Source: Candidatus Peribacteraceae bacterium (GTDB lineage: Bacteria; Patescibacteriota; Gracilibacteria; Peribacterales; Peribacteraceae). From it: 64,000 bases of DNA. Below, piece after piece: positions 9,696-19,699 of this stretch (position 1 is its first letter; every line of letters starts with the position of its first letter). The position numbers and the translations under genes were made by a program. The notes under the pieces were generated by a model, which had not been told where the DNA came from, made no database searches, and saw only the letters and a list, made by a program, of their open reading frames with translations. The DNA lies in contig JAQVVD010000003.1 of assembly GCA_028699155.1 (NCBI GenBank), positions 1-64,000 on the forward strand, in the 5' to 3' direction.

Positions 9696-9697
9696 GA

Positions 9698-10174
9698 TCA
9701 CGCCTGCCGCGTCTCGCGCTTCGCGCGCGCGTTGGCGATCGTCTTGCCGATGATCGCGCCGAAGATGCGCTCCAGTTCGCCCGCTTCCTTCAGCAGGCCT
9801 TCGCGCATCTCCTCGGACCGCTCCTCGAGGTCCCCCTCGAGGAGAGCCAGCCAGTGCGCGCTCTGGCGCGACTGGCGGCGGCAGTTGCCCATGTTGCGCA
9901 GGAACTCCTCGCGGCTGCCGGACTCGTCCGCATCGATGTACGACGCGCCGAGCAGGCCGGAAGAGCGAACGAGGTTGCGGCAGTCACTCAGCGACGCCAG
10001 CGTGCGCGGCGTCTTGCGAATGAACGTGCGCGCATCCCGCGCAAAGGTAGATGTCCGCCCGCGCAGATCTGCCTTGCGCGCCGCTGCGTCTGTCTTTGCC
10101 TCATACGAGGCAGTCTGTTCCTCCGCAGCCTTGGCGACGGGGGAGCCTGTGGTGGATGATTTGGTGGTAGGCAT
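9698..10174 (-). CDS. Four-helix-bundle protein (23S rRNA intervening-sequence-protein-like)
   Basis: LVRSSGLLGASYIDADESGSREEFLRNMGNCRRQSRQSAHWLALL matches the family signature. Confidence 0.7.
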   Translation of the reverse strand: MPTTKSSTTGSPVAKAAEEQTASYEAKTDAAARKADLRGRTSTFARDARTFIRKTPRTLASLSDCRNLVRSSGLLGASYIDADESGSREEFLRNMGNCRRQSRQSAHWLALLEGDLEERSEEMREGLLKEAGELERIFGAIIGKTIANARAKRETRQA

Positions 10175-10275
10175 GCACGCAAAGTACGGCTGTCTCCTCA
10201 ATCGCGGAAGATGCCGGAGGAACACATAAGCATCCTTTATGGTTTTTTGCGCTTTGCAAAGCCCACAATGACGTT

Positions 10276-11268
10276 CTACGTTCCCGGAGAACACTTCTGA
10301 TTTCTCCTCATTCCATAGGATCGAGAATGTATGAAAAAATCATAGAGTCTCTGCATGCCGTAGGAGACCACGAAAATAACCGGCACACATATGCATGCCA
10401 GATAGAACACCTGCCAGAGTTGCCCCTCCGGGAAATACAGTATTGTAAGAATCCGATACAGCACCCGGTGGAAGAGGTACATCGTGTACATCGCATAGGC
10501 AACCGGTGCAAGAATGCGCGCCATGGCGCTCATGCGCCACTGGGAGAGGAACAACAACAAAAATGTCGGTATGATGGCTGTCAGCGGAACATCTGAGATA
10601 AACCGCAGAAACGGAACCTGAATAGGATCCATGGCCATCGCGATGCTTGCCGCGCTGGCTGCCACGAGCAATGTCCATAGCCCAGCGTGCATTCGCCCCG
10701 ATGCCCCTTGCATTCTGCGCCGCAACAGCAAGCCCCATGTAAACGCAGGAAAATGCAGGAGGATTCGAGGGCTGAATGGCACTCCAAAAAAACCGAGGCA
10801 CAGATGCAGGCCAATGAACGCAGCAACTGTCAGCACAAAACGCGGCGCTGTCGTGCAGAATCGCGCCAAGAACGGAGCGAGTATGTAGAATTGAAGAAGC
10901 ATAACGATGTACCAGAGCGTCATAGGCAACGGCAATGCATACATCGATGTGAGAAATACGGCTTTTATGAGCCTTTCGGGCGATTCCAAACCCGAAACGT
11001 AAAAACAGGCAACCGCCAGGAGGAATAAAGGGTAGATGCGAATGACGCGATTGCGGTAAAAGGCCAGAGGAGACTCATGAGCCGCTTTCGGGAACAGCAG
11101 GTACCCCGATGAAAACGTGAATGTACCCATGACGACCGTAATCATCCGGAGTGTCAGCCAGTTTGTGTACCCGGGGAACGCATCTGTGTAGTTAAACAGA
11201 TGCCAATACCCAACGATGAACAGTATCGCAACACTCCGTACAATTGTGAGTGCATGACTCTGATTCAT
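10276..11268 (-). CDS. Acyltransferase 3-family membrane protein
   Basis: MNQSHALTIVRSVAILFIVGYWHLF..FYRNRVIRIYPLFLLA, about 10 hydrophobic segments. Confidence 0.8.
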   Translation of the reverse strand: MNQSHALTIVRSVAILFIVGYWHLFNYTDAFPGYTNWLTLRMITVVMGTFTFSSGYLLFPKAAHESPLAFYRNRVIRIYPLFLLAVACFYVSGLESPERLIKAVFLTSMYALPLPMTLWYIVMLLQFYILAPFLARFCTTAPRFVLTVAAFIGLHLCLGFFGVPFSPRILLHFPAFTWGLLLRRRMQGASGRMHAGLWTLLVAASAASIAMAMDPIQVPFLRFISDVPLTAIIPTFLLLFLSQWRMSAMARILAPVAYAMYTMYLFHRVLYRILTILYFPEGQLWQVFYLACICVPVIFVVSYGMQRLYDFFIHSRSYGMRRNQKCSPGT

Positions 11269-11388
11269 TGGCAATTCCTGTGTTTTTCTCTCTTGCATAG
11301 CGCCAACAATAACACAGCACATGCCCCGATCAATGCATCCGCTGCGCGTCTGCCTTCGGCGCGGTGCCGGTGGATGAGGAAGAGCACA

Positions 11389-12633
11389 TCACACTTTCAG
11401 GTGCTCTCTATTCACCACGAGCTGCTGCCCGATGGCGAAGAGCGTGCTGATTCCCCAGTAGAGCGATACCGCCGCCGGGAACTTGATTGCGGAGAATCCG
11501 ATCATGAACGGCAGCCCGTACATCATCACCTTCTGCTGCATCTGCTGCGATTGCAGGGCATCTTCCGGCTTCTTCTCCTTCTTCGGCGTCACGTCGATCA
11601 CATCCTTCTTGCCATTCTTCTTCTTGCGGTTTGCGATGGCGAAGCTCAGTTTCATCTGCAGGAACTGCAGGATGACAAGGAGCGGCGGGAAGATGTACAC
11701 GCTGGGCCTCGTGAGGTCAAAGCCGAGGAAATTGGTGCCGAATTGCCATGTGAGATTCTGGTACGGCGCGTAGAGCAGATGCCGGGAAAGTTCGAGCGCG
11801 GCCCCGTCCTGAATGACGTAGAAGAGCCCGATGAGGAAAGGGAACTGTAGGAGGATGGGCAGGCACGACTGGAACGGATTGATCTTCTCCTGCTTCCAGA
11901 GCTTGAGCGTCTCCTGGTTCATGCGCTGCGGGTCTTCTTTGTACTTGCGCCGGATCTCCTCGATCTTCGGCTGAATCAGCTGCAGCTTCTTCTGCCCCTC
12001 CAGCGCGTGCTGCGTGGGGATGAAGAGAATCAGTTTGACGATGATGGTGAGAATGATGATCGCAACCCCCAGGTTGTACCCCGGCGTCAGCGACGCGATG
12101 AGGATGAGGAGGTTGAGCATCGGCTTCGTGATGAACGTGCGGAAGACGTGCGTAATCGAGCCGGGTTCGTAGATCTGGAACTGTGCGGTCAGCTCCTCCC
12201 CACTCCCGGGCAGGGCAAGCGAGAGCGCGTACGTCGCGCGTTCGTTGAAGAGCGAGTACTTCCAGGGCGCCAGGCTGTATTGAATGTGCGCGCCCGCAGG
12301 GATCAGAGTGAGCGGCTCGCAGGGCTGTACGGTTTCCACCGCCGTAAGTGGGATGCGCTGCTCTCCCTCTACCTTCCATACCTGGAACGGCGGCATGGGG
12401 CACGTGTCCGGCAGCGTAATATCCTGCCCGCTCTCGTTGCGAACCGCGATGACAGGGTGATGGTCGCCCTTCACCGTCGCATCGACCGCGCGCATCGTCA
12501 CCACGCTCTGCCCATTCTCCCCCGGCGTCTCCTGTGGCAGGAAGTAACGCATGAGCAGATTGGTGCCCATGTAGATGATCAGAAAAATGAGGGCGAAACG
12601 CACCAGGGACAGAGCTTTGTTCTCTTGTGCCAT
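11389..12633 (-). CDS. yidC: Membrane protein insertase YidC
   Basis: GYNLGVAIIILTIIVKLILFIPTQHALEGQKKLQLIQPKIEEIRRKYKEDPQRMNQETLKLWKQEKINPFQSCLPILLQFPFLIGLF. Confidence 0.95.
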   Translation of the reverse strand: MAQENKALSLVRFALIFLIIYMGTNLLMRYFLPQETPGENGQSVVTMRAVDATVKGDHHPVIAVRNESGQDITLPDTCPMPPFQVWKVEGEQRIPLTAVETVQPCEPLTLIPAGAHIQYSLAPWKYSLFNERATYALSLALPGSGEELTAQFQIYEPGSITHVFRTFITKPMLNLLILIASLTPGYNLGVAIIILTIIVKLILFIPTQHALEGQKKLQLIQPKIEEIRRKYKEDPQRMNQETLKLWKQEKINPFQSCLPILLQFPFLIGLFYVIQDGAALELSRHLLYAPYQNLTWQFGTNFLGFDLTRPSVYIFPPLLVILQFLQMKLSFAIANRKKKNGKKDVIDVTPKKEKKPEDALQSQQMQQKVMMYGLPFMIGFSAIKFPAAVSLYWGISTLFAIGQQLVVNREHLKV

Positions 12634-12990
12634 TCAAACGGTGGAAAGAAATTTTTGCACGTCCTGCAGGATGTCCGCGAACGCACAGTCGAGACTAGAG
12701 GAACGCGGCGCGATCAACAACTGAAGCGTCGGCAATTTTTCCACTTCACGCACGGTGATCCGCAGCGCCTCGCGGCAGCGGCGGCGCATGCGGTTGCGCT
12801 TCACGGCGGATTTTTCCAGCTTGGCGGAAACGGCGGTCCCCACGTAGAGCGCCATTGCAGCGGGGTCGACATTCGGATGCTTGGGAGCTCCGCGGAACCA
12901 GCGGATGGTCATGCATCTGCCCTTCCATACGTTTCCTTTCCTCAGGACGTAATCATTCACCTTTCGCCCGTGGAGACGCGAGAGCTTCAT
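12634..12990 (-). CDS. rnpA: Ribonuclease P protein component
   Basis: MKLSRLHGRKVNDYVLRKG..AVSAKLEKSAVKRNRMRRRCREALR. Confidence 0.88.
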   Translation of the reverse strand: MKLSRLHGRKVNDYVLRKGNVWKGRCMTIRWFRGAPKHPNVDPAAMALYVGTAVSAKLEKSAVKRNRMRRRCREALRITVREVEKLPTLQLLIAPRSSSLDCAFADILQDVQKFLSTV

Positions 12991-13000
12991 GCCACGAGTA

Positions 13001-13109
13001 TGAAATTGAAAATGGAAAATGGAAAATGGAAAATGGTTGAATCTGATATGCCCTTCGGAGGTTACTACCCTCCCCATTTTCAATTCTCCATTTTCAATTT
13101 TCCATTTCC
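13001..13109. repeat. Inverted arrays of 7-nt repeats (GAAAATG)n ... (CATTTTC/AATTTTC)n
   Basis: gaaattgaaaatggaaaatggaaaatggaaaatgg ... ccattttcaattctccattttcaattttccatttcc. Confidence 0.85.
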
Positions 13110-13136
13110 TGCAGTGCTGCGCTATTCTCCTCGCGT

Positions 13137-13433
13137 ATGGCAACCATAAGCCACGACGATGTCCGGCACATCGCGAAGCTCTGCCGCCTCTCGCTTGAGG
13201 AGGACAAGGTGGAGAAATTCAGCAAGGAACTCACATCGATCCTCACGTACATCGATCGCCTGCAGGAGGTGGATACCAAGGGAGTGGAACCGCTTAAGAG
13301 CGTCACCGGGCTGACGAATGCAATGCGGGAAGATGCCGTGCGGGCAGACGGCACATCGCCGGATGCGCTGCTTGAGTGCAGCCCGTTGCCCGTCGTAGAC
13401 CGCCAAATTCAAACGCCTTCTGCGCATGGGTAA
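13137..13433 (+). CDS. gatC: Asp/Glu-tRNA amidotransferase subunit C
   Basis: DDVRHIAKLCRLSLEEDKVEKFSKELTSILTYIDRLQEVDTKGVEPLKSVTGLTNAMREDAV. Confidence 0.93.
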   Translation: MATISHDDVRHIAKLCRLSLEEDKVEKFSKELTSILTYIDRLQEVDTKGVEPLKSVTGLTNAMREDAVRADGTSPDALLECSPLPVVDRQIQTPSAHG

Positions 13434-14913
13434 CATCTCTTCGCTCACCATCGCGCAGGCACACGAGAAATTGCGCTCCAAAGCAATCAGTTCCGTCGAA
13501 CTGGTACAGTCGTGCATCGACCGGATCGAGCAGGTGGATTCGAAAATCAATGCAATCGTACATCGGAATTTTGAGGAAGCATTGGAGTGCGCGAAAGAGG
13601 TGGATGCAGCGGGGAAGTTCGACCACCCGCTCGCCGGCATCCCGTACCTCGCGAAAGATGTGTTCTGCGAGGAGGGAGTGAAGACGACTGCGTGCTCGAA
13701 TGTCCTGCGTGAGAAGGACTACGTGGCGCCGTTTGATTCCACCACGACCAAACGGTTGAAAGCCGTTGGCGCAATCAGCTTGGGCAAAACCAATACGGAC
13801 GAATTCACGCAGGGGGCGAGCACGGAGAGTTCCTGCTACGGCGTGACTGCCTGCCCGTGGGATACGGAGCGTGTTGCGGGAGGTTCCTCCGGCGGATCGG
13901 CAGCCGCCGTTGCGGCAGATGAGTGCATCTTCGCGCTGGGGACCGATACGGGCGGCTCCATCCGCCAGCCTGCCGGCTTCTGCGGATGCACGGGCATGCG
14001 CATGACCTACGGCCGAACCAGCCGGTACGGCGTGATGAGCATGGCAAGCTCACTCGATACCATCGGCGGGCTCACCAGGAACGTAGAGGACTACGCCCTG
14101 CTCCTCTCTGCAATCGCGGGGCAGGATCCCCTGGATGCTACGACATCTGATCGGGAGGTGCCCGATTACGTTTCAGCCCTAAAGGAAGGCATAAAAGGCA
14201 TGAAGATAGGATTGCCGAAAGAGTACTTTATTGAGGGGATAGACCCGCAAGTGGAAGCTGCTGTTCGCAATGCCGCAGATGTCCTGAAGGGGTTGGGGGC
14301 AAAGATCACGGAGATCTCACTGCCGCATACGCAGTACGCCATCGCGACCTACTACATCATCGTGCCGTCGGAAGTGAGTTCTAATATGGCGCGATACGAT
14401 GGCATTCGCTACGGCCACACCCCACTCCGCCAAAGCTCCGCGGGGCAGGCGGAAGAAGCAAACGACCTGATCGACTACTACTTCAAGGCGCGCTCAGCCG
14501 GATTCGGAGACGAGGTGAAGCGGCGCATCATGATCGGCACGTACGCGCTCTCCGCCGGGTACTTCGATGCGTACTACCGGCAGGCACAGAGAGTGCGCGC
14601 ACTCATCAAGCACGATTTCGATGAAGCATTTCAGAAAGTGGATGTGATTCTTTCGCCCGTCTCCCCGACTCCGGCATTCAAGATCGGCGCGCATGAGAAT
14701 GATCCGCTCGCACTCTACCTGGAAGATATTTTCACTGTCTCCCAGCCACTGGCCGGTGTTCCTGCACTCTCGATCCCCTGCGGATTCTCGAAAGAGAATC
14801 TGCCGATAGGCCTGCAACTCACCGGACCGCAGTGGGGCGAAGACACGCTCCTGAAGGTTGGCTACGCCTACGAGCAGGCGACGGATTGGCTTACAAAGAA
14901 GCCTGCACTCTAG
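13426..14913 (+). CDS. gatA: Asp/Glu-tRNA amidotransferase subunit A
   Basis: Amidase signature GTDTGGSIRQPAGFCG, AGGSSGGSAAAVAA; overlaps gatC. Confidence 0.96.
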   Translation: MGNISSLTIAQAHEKLRSKAISSVELVQSCIDRIEQVDSKINAIVHRNFEEALECAKEVDAAGKFDHPLAGIPYLAKDVFCEEGVKTTACSNVLREKDYVAPFDSTTTKRLKAVGAISLGKTNTDEFTQGASTESSCYGVTACPWDTERVAGGSSGGSAAAVAADECIFALGTDTGGSIRQPAGFCGCTGMRMTYGRTSRYGVMSMASSLDTIGGLTRNVEDYALLLSAIAGQDPLDATTSDREVPDYVSALKEGIKGMKIGLPKEYFIEGIDPQVEAAVRNAADVLKGLGAKITEISLPHTQYAIATYYIIVPSEVSSNMARYDGIRYGHTPLRQSSAGQAEEANDLIDYYFKARSAGFGDEVKRRIMIGTYALSAGYFDAYYRQAQRVRALIKHDFDEAFQKVDVILSPVSPTPAFKIGAHENDPLALYLEDIFTVSQPLAGVPALSIPCGFSKENLPIGLQLTGPQWGEDTLLKVGYAYEQATDWLTKKPAL

Positions 14914-14958
14914 CAAGCAGAGCTGAACGCTTACCCTCCCGCTGGAAAACGGCGCGTT

Positions 14959-15303
14959 TCAGCGAATCGAAGAGTGCTCGCCCCGCTTCTTCTCTTCTTC
15001 CGCATGACGCACGCACACTGCCGCGACGCGCTGCAAATCTCTGTGCGTAATCCGTGCACCGTCATGAAAAAATAGTGCTAGGCTCTCCTGCGCATCCGCA
15101 ATCACTGCTGCGGTTTCAGCAGTGGTGAGCCATTCCTCCTGCGCGGGTCCCACGCGCATTGCTTCCTGATTCACTGCGCCAGCCAGGCAATCACGCCAGT
15201 TCACTCTGCGTTGGTCAATGGCTTGCTCGCCTGGCGATTGCGGGGATTGAATCAATTGTGCCTCATCTGCTTCCGGTGTTCTGAGGGGTTCTGCTGTAGG
15301 CAT
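14959..15303 (-). CDS. Hypothetical protein
   Basis: ORF MPTAEPLRTPEADEAQLIQ...; no recognised family. Confidence 0.4.
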   Translation of the reverse strand: MPTAEPLRTPEADEAQLIQSPQSPGEQAIDQRRVNWRDCLAGAVNQEAMRVGPAQEEWLTTAETAAVIADAQESLALFFHDGARITHRDLQRVAAVCVRHAEEEKKRGEHSSIR

Positions 15304-15404
15304 AGGATAGGGGTAATACTTTTCGAAGAGCAAAATACCCTTCTATCAAAATTAGTCAACCCTATGTAATGGTTCAATACCTTCGCATCACCCTGCGTTA
15401 CGGT

Positions 15405-16289
15405 ATGGACATGTCCTACACCACCAATCCGCACTTTCCCCGTCTGCGCCTCGAAGCAGCGAGACTTGTTTTGAAGGATGGCTGGAGCACCCGCGAAGTC
15501 GCCCGACACACGGGCTTCAACCAGAGCAGCATCGTCCGTTGGGTGAACTATGCGAAATTGAATCATGTTGACCATACCATCCCCACACAAAGCTCACGAC
15601 CGCATCATCATCCGCGGCAACTGTCCTCAGACGTCGTGCATGCCATTCTGGAGTACCGGCAGAAACACCGGCGTTGTGCTGAGGTATTGCACTACCTCCT
15701 CACGAAGGATGGATATATTGTCAGTCTTTCCAGTGTGAAACGCACGCTGAAGCGAGCAGGCGTGACCCGGTATTCCAAATGGAAGCGCTGGCACCGGTAC
15801 GAGCCTCGTCCGATGCCCGAAAAGCCGGGTCTCCTCGTGGAAATCGACACCATCGTCGATGGACAGTTCACGGATCGTCTTTACATCTACACACTCATCG
15901 ATGTCTGCTCCCGCTGGACATACGCATACCCTCTGGAGAAGATCAGCACGCACGCAAGTTGGGCATTCGTACGGTCGGCACAGAAAGAACTCCCGTTTCC
16001 TCTCAGGCTGCTGCAATCAGATCATGGTGCTGAATTCTCCAAACACTTCAGCAAGCAACTTCTCGCTCATGATATTCAGCATCGTCATACGCATGTCCGC
16101 AGTCCCACGGAGAACGGACACCTCGAACGGTTCAATCGGACGATCCAGGAAGAATGCCTGAATAGAATTCCAAAGACGCTTCAGGCGTACCGTAAAGCCA
16201 TTCCGGAATACCTGCATTTCTACAACACGGAAAGACCTCATATGGCTCTTCAAATGCAAACGCCTCTCAAAGTGATGCAAAGCTATTGA
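15405..16289 (+). mobile_element. IS481-like DDE transposase (element ends not resolved)
   Basis: N-terminal HTH (GWSTREVARHTGFNQSSIVRW) and rve catalytic domain: LVEIDTIVDG, LQSDHGAEFSKHF, TENGHLERFNRTIQEECLN, YNTERPHMALQMQTP. Confidence 0.88.
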
Positions 16290-16345
16290 TTCTTAAACAC
16301 CCTAGAAGGAGGCCTTTCCGCTCACACTCTTCCGCCCGGTGCGGG

Positions 16346-16750
16346 TTAGAAGAGTTCTCTCTTGATGAGCAACCGCTCCAGGCTCCATGCCCCGGCGCCG
16401 TAGAGGAAGAGCACTACGAATGCGGCAATGTAGAGCAATGGGAGCTCCCCCCTGTTCTGGATCGGGAGCAGCCCGTTGCCCATATGCGCCGTAGTGTAGG
16501 CTCCGATGAGCAGTATGGTTCCCAATACCGCCACGAGCCTCGTCCACACCCCAAAGAAGATGGCCAGACCGCCGGCCAGTTCACAGAGGCCGATGAATCC
16601 CATGAACCCGTTCACCTGGAAACCGCCATCCAGCATGCCGAGCTTCTGCAGCCCATGCTGGAGGAAGAGGAAGCCGACGAGAATGCGGAACAGGAGGTAG
16701 AGCGGCTGGCTGCCCGCATGCGCGATTCTGGAGAAGAGTGGCGTTGTCAT
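16346..16750 (-). CDS. DoxX family membrane protein
   Basis: LLFRILVGFLFLQHGLQKLGMLDG..GFIGLCELAGGLAIFFGVWTRLVAVLG. Confidence 0.85.
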   Translation of the reverse strand: MTTPLFSRIAHAGSQPLYLLFRILVGFLFLQHGLQKLGMLDGGFQVNGFMGFIGLCELAGGLAIFFGVWTRLVAVLGTILLIGAYTTAHMGNGLLPIQNRGELPLLYIAAFVVLFLYGAGAWSLERLLIKRELF

Positions 16751-16888
16751 AGAGAGAATGATGAAAGTGCCACCAGTATGGATCGCAACGCCGTATTCTT
16801 ACAGTTCACCAGAACGGGAATTGTGTGGGATGTTACAGAAAATGGCTGGTCACAATAGAAATACCTGAGAGAAACCTGCGGCTTCCTC

Positions 16889-17146
16889 TCAGCAAAGACT
16901 CTTCTTAATTCTGGCCATGAGCGATTTCCAAGAAGAACCACTTTCCTTTACGCAGGCTTCTCTGCATCTCACAGCCTTTTCATTGGTGTATGCCTCGTAG
17001 TACACAAGACGAAGAGGGCGATATGCTCGGGTTGAATCCACATCTCCACTCTGGTGTTCCTGGAATCTCCTGCGAAGATCATTGGTTGAGCCTTTATAAA
17101 ACCAGTTGGAATTTTTAAGGCTTTGAAGAACATAGAAGTACCACAT
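16889..17146 (-). CDS. GIY-YIG nuclease domain protein
   Basis: MWYFYVLQSLKNSNWFYKGSTNDLRRRFQEHQSG...LVYYEAYTNEKAVRCREACVKESGSSWKSLMARI. Confidence 0.85.
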   Translation of the reverse strand: MWYFYVLQSLKNSNWFYKGSTNDLRRRFQEHQSGDVDSTRAYRPLRLVYYEAYTNEKAVRCREACVKESGSSWKSLMARIKKSLC

Positions 17147-17314
17147 GGAAATACCATGTTCTGTGTCGAAATAGAAAGACAGTCCCCCTGGATAATATCC
17201 GAAAGCAGAATGGAGAATTCGCTTTCCAGAAAGGCAAAAAACCGTTCCATACTCTCTTAGAACGTCTGAGTATGGTACTGGTATGTTACTCCGTACACAT
17301 GAGAAATGGCGGGA

Positions 17315-17421
17315 CTCGCATGAAAGAGGGCTGGCGGGACTCGCCTGACGTGTCAGGCGGGTCGGGCCACGCCTCGCATGAAAGAGGGCTGGCGGGCCAC
17401 GCCTCGCATGCGAGGCGTGGC
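17315..17421. repeat. Direct 24-bp repeats and a 26-bp perfect palindrome next to the tRNA-Asp 3' end
   Basis: ctcgcatgaaagagggctggcggg at 17315-17338 and 17373-17396; GCCACGCCTCGCATGCGAGGCGTGGC at 17396-17421. Confidence 0.85.
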
Positions 17422-17494
17422 GGGGATGACGGGACTCGAACCCGCGACCTTCCGCGTGACAGGCGGACGCTCTAACCAGCTGAGCTACACCCCC
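17418..17494 (-). tRNA. tRNA-Asp (anticodon GTC), CCA encoded
   Basis: GGGGGTGTAGCTCAGCTGGTTAGAGCGTCCGCCTGTCACGCGGAAGGTCGCGGGTTCGAGTCCCGTCATCCCCGCCA. Confidence 0.95.
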
Positions 17495-17587
17495 ACAGGT
17501 GTATTCGCAGAATACTTGTAAAGATCAATGCCTCTTCAGGCGAGGCTGGAAGCTGCCTGCCCGCCGAAGTCCTTAGGACGAAGGCGG

Positions 17588-17607
17588 GAGCTACACCCCC
17601 ACAGGTG
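17588..17607 (-). repeat. 20-bp duplicate of the tRNA-Asp 5' end plus upstream flank
   Basis: gagctacacccccacaggtg at 17482-17501 and again at 17588-17607. Confidence 0.8.
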
Positions 17608-17722
17608 AATCGGGTTTTGAGAAAAGAACAGGCGGCGAAACAGTACAGCAGAACTGCGAGGTCTGACAACGAAATAGCAGGGTTTAGGATACGAATGGCA
17701 AAGACGAGCTATAGCGGTACTC

Positions 17723-18754
17723 TCACTGAATATACAGCAACGGATTCTTCTTCACGCCACGCAGCTGTACCTCGAAGTGCACGTGGATGCCCGTCGGACC
17801 GTACACCAAACCCGTAGCCCCCATGTCTGCGATCTTCTGCCCGCGCTGCGCATAGTCCCCTGCCTTCACATTGAGCGCCTTGTTGTGCCCGTACAGCGTG
17901 ATGAGACCGTTCCCGTGGTCAATCTCAATCACGTTTCCGTATCCACCATTCCAGCCGTAATCGGCACGAATGACCGTGCCGGCTTCCGCCGCGTAAATGG
18001 GACCTCCTCCGCGCTCCTGCAGATCGAGCGCGTAGTGCCCCGCATGGTAGTACTGCGTGATGAAACATACGTCGCTGCAAGGTTTCTGCAGGACGCCGCC
18101 GCTCGGCTCCGGCGTATAGACCGTGGGTGCCGCGACAGCCTGCTGCTGTTCTTGCACAGAAGGCTGGGTCGTGGGCTGTTGCACCGGACGCGGCGCAGTT
18201 GCAACCTGCGTCGGGGCACGTACGATCGGCTTGCCGCCCGGAATAATGAGTTCCTGGCCTGCCATGATGAACCCACCGCTGATTCGATTCTGCGATGCAA
18301 TCTGGTCTATCGGCACCCCGTAGATTTCTGCGATGCCAAGCAGCGTCTGCCCGCGCTTCACGCTGTGCAACACGCCATCGACGGGCAGAATGAGCAACTC
18401 CTGATTCGGCTGTATCGCTGTGCCCTGTTCCAGATTATTCGACCAGACAATCGTCTCGACGCTGATACCGTACCGGCTTGCCAGCTTCTCCAGGCTCTCG
18501 CCTGCTTTCACCGTGTGGTACGTTCCTTTCGCATACGCGCGACGCGCACCCTGTTGCGTGAGGGAGGAAGACTTCATGAGGAATCCGTCCTCCACCAGGA
18601 GAAACTGCTGCGTCGGCTGCGTCACTTCTTCAGGCGCGAGAGCTGCTTTGGGTATGTACGGCGGAAGGAGCGTGCTCACGATAAATCCAACTGTGCAGAG
18701 CGCTTTGACGCGCCTGGACAGCCAAAGGACAGTGGGATCTGCAGGAGGATACAC
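17723..18754 (-). CDS. M23 peptidase with two LysM domains
   Basis: YHTVKAGESLEKLASRYGISVETIVWSNNL, HSVKRGQTLLGIAEIYGVPIDQIA; HYALDLQ..GNGLITLYGHN..HVHFEVQ. Confidence 0.9.
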   Translation of the reverse strand: MYPPADPTVLWLSRRVKALCTVGFIVSTLLPPYIPKAALAPEEVTQPTQQFLLVEDGFLMKSSSLTQQGARRAYAKGTYHTVKAGESLEKLASRYGISVETIVWSNNLEQGTAIQPNQELLILPVDGVLHSVKRGQTLLGIAEIYGVPIDQIASQNRISGGFIMAGQELIIPGGKPIVRAPTQVATAPRPVQQPTTQPSVQEQQQAVAAPTVYTPEPSGGVLQKPCSDVCFITQYYHAGHYALDLQERGGGPIYAAEAGTVIRADYGWNGGYGNVIEIDHGNGLITLYGHNKALNVKAGDYAQRGQKIADMGATGLVYGPTGIHVHFEVQLRGVKKNPLLYIQ

Positions 18755-18764
18755 GAATGGAGGG

Positions 18765-19613
18765 TTACAACAACGTGGTGCTCATCGCACTCATGATTGA
18801 TTTCATGTCTTCGTAGCGTGCGATGGAATAGAGCAGAACGGCAATGTACTGCCTGCCACCTACTTCGAATGTGGACATCAGGCACTGCCTGGCGCCGTCT
18901 GTCGTCCCTGTCTTCCCTGCTATGAGCTCATGAGACTTATGGAGCAATGCATGCGTGTGGCTCAAATTCACCTCTGTGCCCTCCAGGCTCCAGATGCGTT
19001 CCCATCGCATCTGCATGCGTTCAGCAAGCTCCTCTTTGCCCAGTACGAACTTCGTAAGCAGCGCGATATCCCGGGGCGTGGAGTACTGGGTTCCATGATC
19101 CAGGCCGATCGGATCAGCGTACGACGTTCCGCTGAGACCCAGCTGCTGCGCACGCTCATTCATTGCAATCACAAACTCTGCTACCGAACCGCTGTGAAAT
19201 TCTGCGAGCGCCGTTGCAGCATCGTTGCCCGATGCAATAAGCAGCGCAGAGAGGAGATCCCCCACAGTGAAACGTTCCCCCTGCGGGAGGTACGCGCGAT
19301 TCCCAATGGCAACCGCTGCGTTCCTGGAAATGGTTACCACCTCGTCCATCGCATGATTCTCCACGATCAGCAACGCTGTCATTAACTTCGTGAGGCTCGC
19401 CATGGGCCGTTGCATTGTCGCCTGCATGGCGTAAACCGGCTGACCGCTCTCCGCATCTACCACAATGACGCCTGATGCGGACAGCGGGGTGCGCAGCTCA
19501 AGGGTACGGGCAGGAGGCGCAACGGCGAGGTACTCCACAGCGCTGCTCTGTCCCGACATGCCTACGAGAGGCAATACTCCGAGAAGGAGCGCCGACAGGA
19601 GTGAAGCATACAT
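18765..19613 (-). CDS. Serine-type D-Ala-D-Ala carboxypeptidase (S11)
   Basis: MASLTKLMTALL (SxxK), SGNDAATALAE (SGN), AGKTGTTDGARQCL (KTG); start uncertain. Confidence 0.9.
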   Translation of the reverse strand: MYASLLSALLLGVLPLVGMSGQSSAVEYLAVAPPARTLELRTPLSASGVIVVDAESGQPVYAMQATMQRPMASLTKLMTALLIVENHAMDEVVTISRNAAVAIGNRAYLPQGERFTVGDLLSALLIASGNDAATALAEFHSGSVAEFVIAMNERAQQLGLSGTSYADPIGLDHGTQYSTPRDIALLTKFVLGKEELAERMQMRWERIWSLEGTEVNLSHTHALLHKSHELIAGKTGTTDGARQCLMSTFEVGGRQYIAVLLYSIARYEDMKSIMSAMSTTLL

Positions 19614-19699
19614 CTCAAGCAGGATACGAGGCTTCCCCGGAGCGGTGAAGTGAATCCTCAAATTTTACTGAACGGTTTTGCCGGTACGGTCAAGCAAAC

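Noticed and set aside
12007-13149. Plus-strand ORF of 380 aa
   Set aside because: Antisense to yidC and rnpA; its end is built from the repeat array.
15334-16330. Terminal inverted repeats of the IS481-like element
   Set aside because: Only a short CCTTCTA match found between the flanks; ends cannot be assigned by eye.
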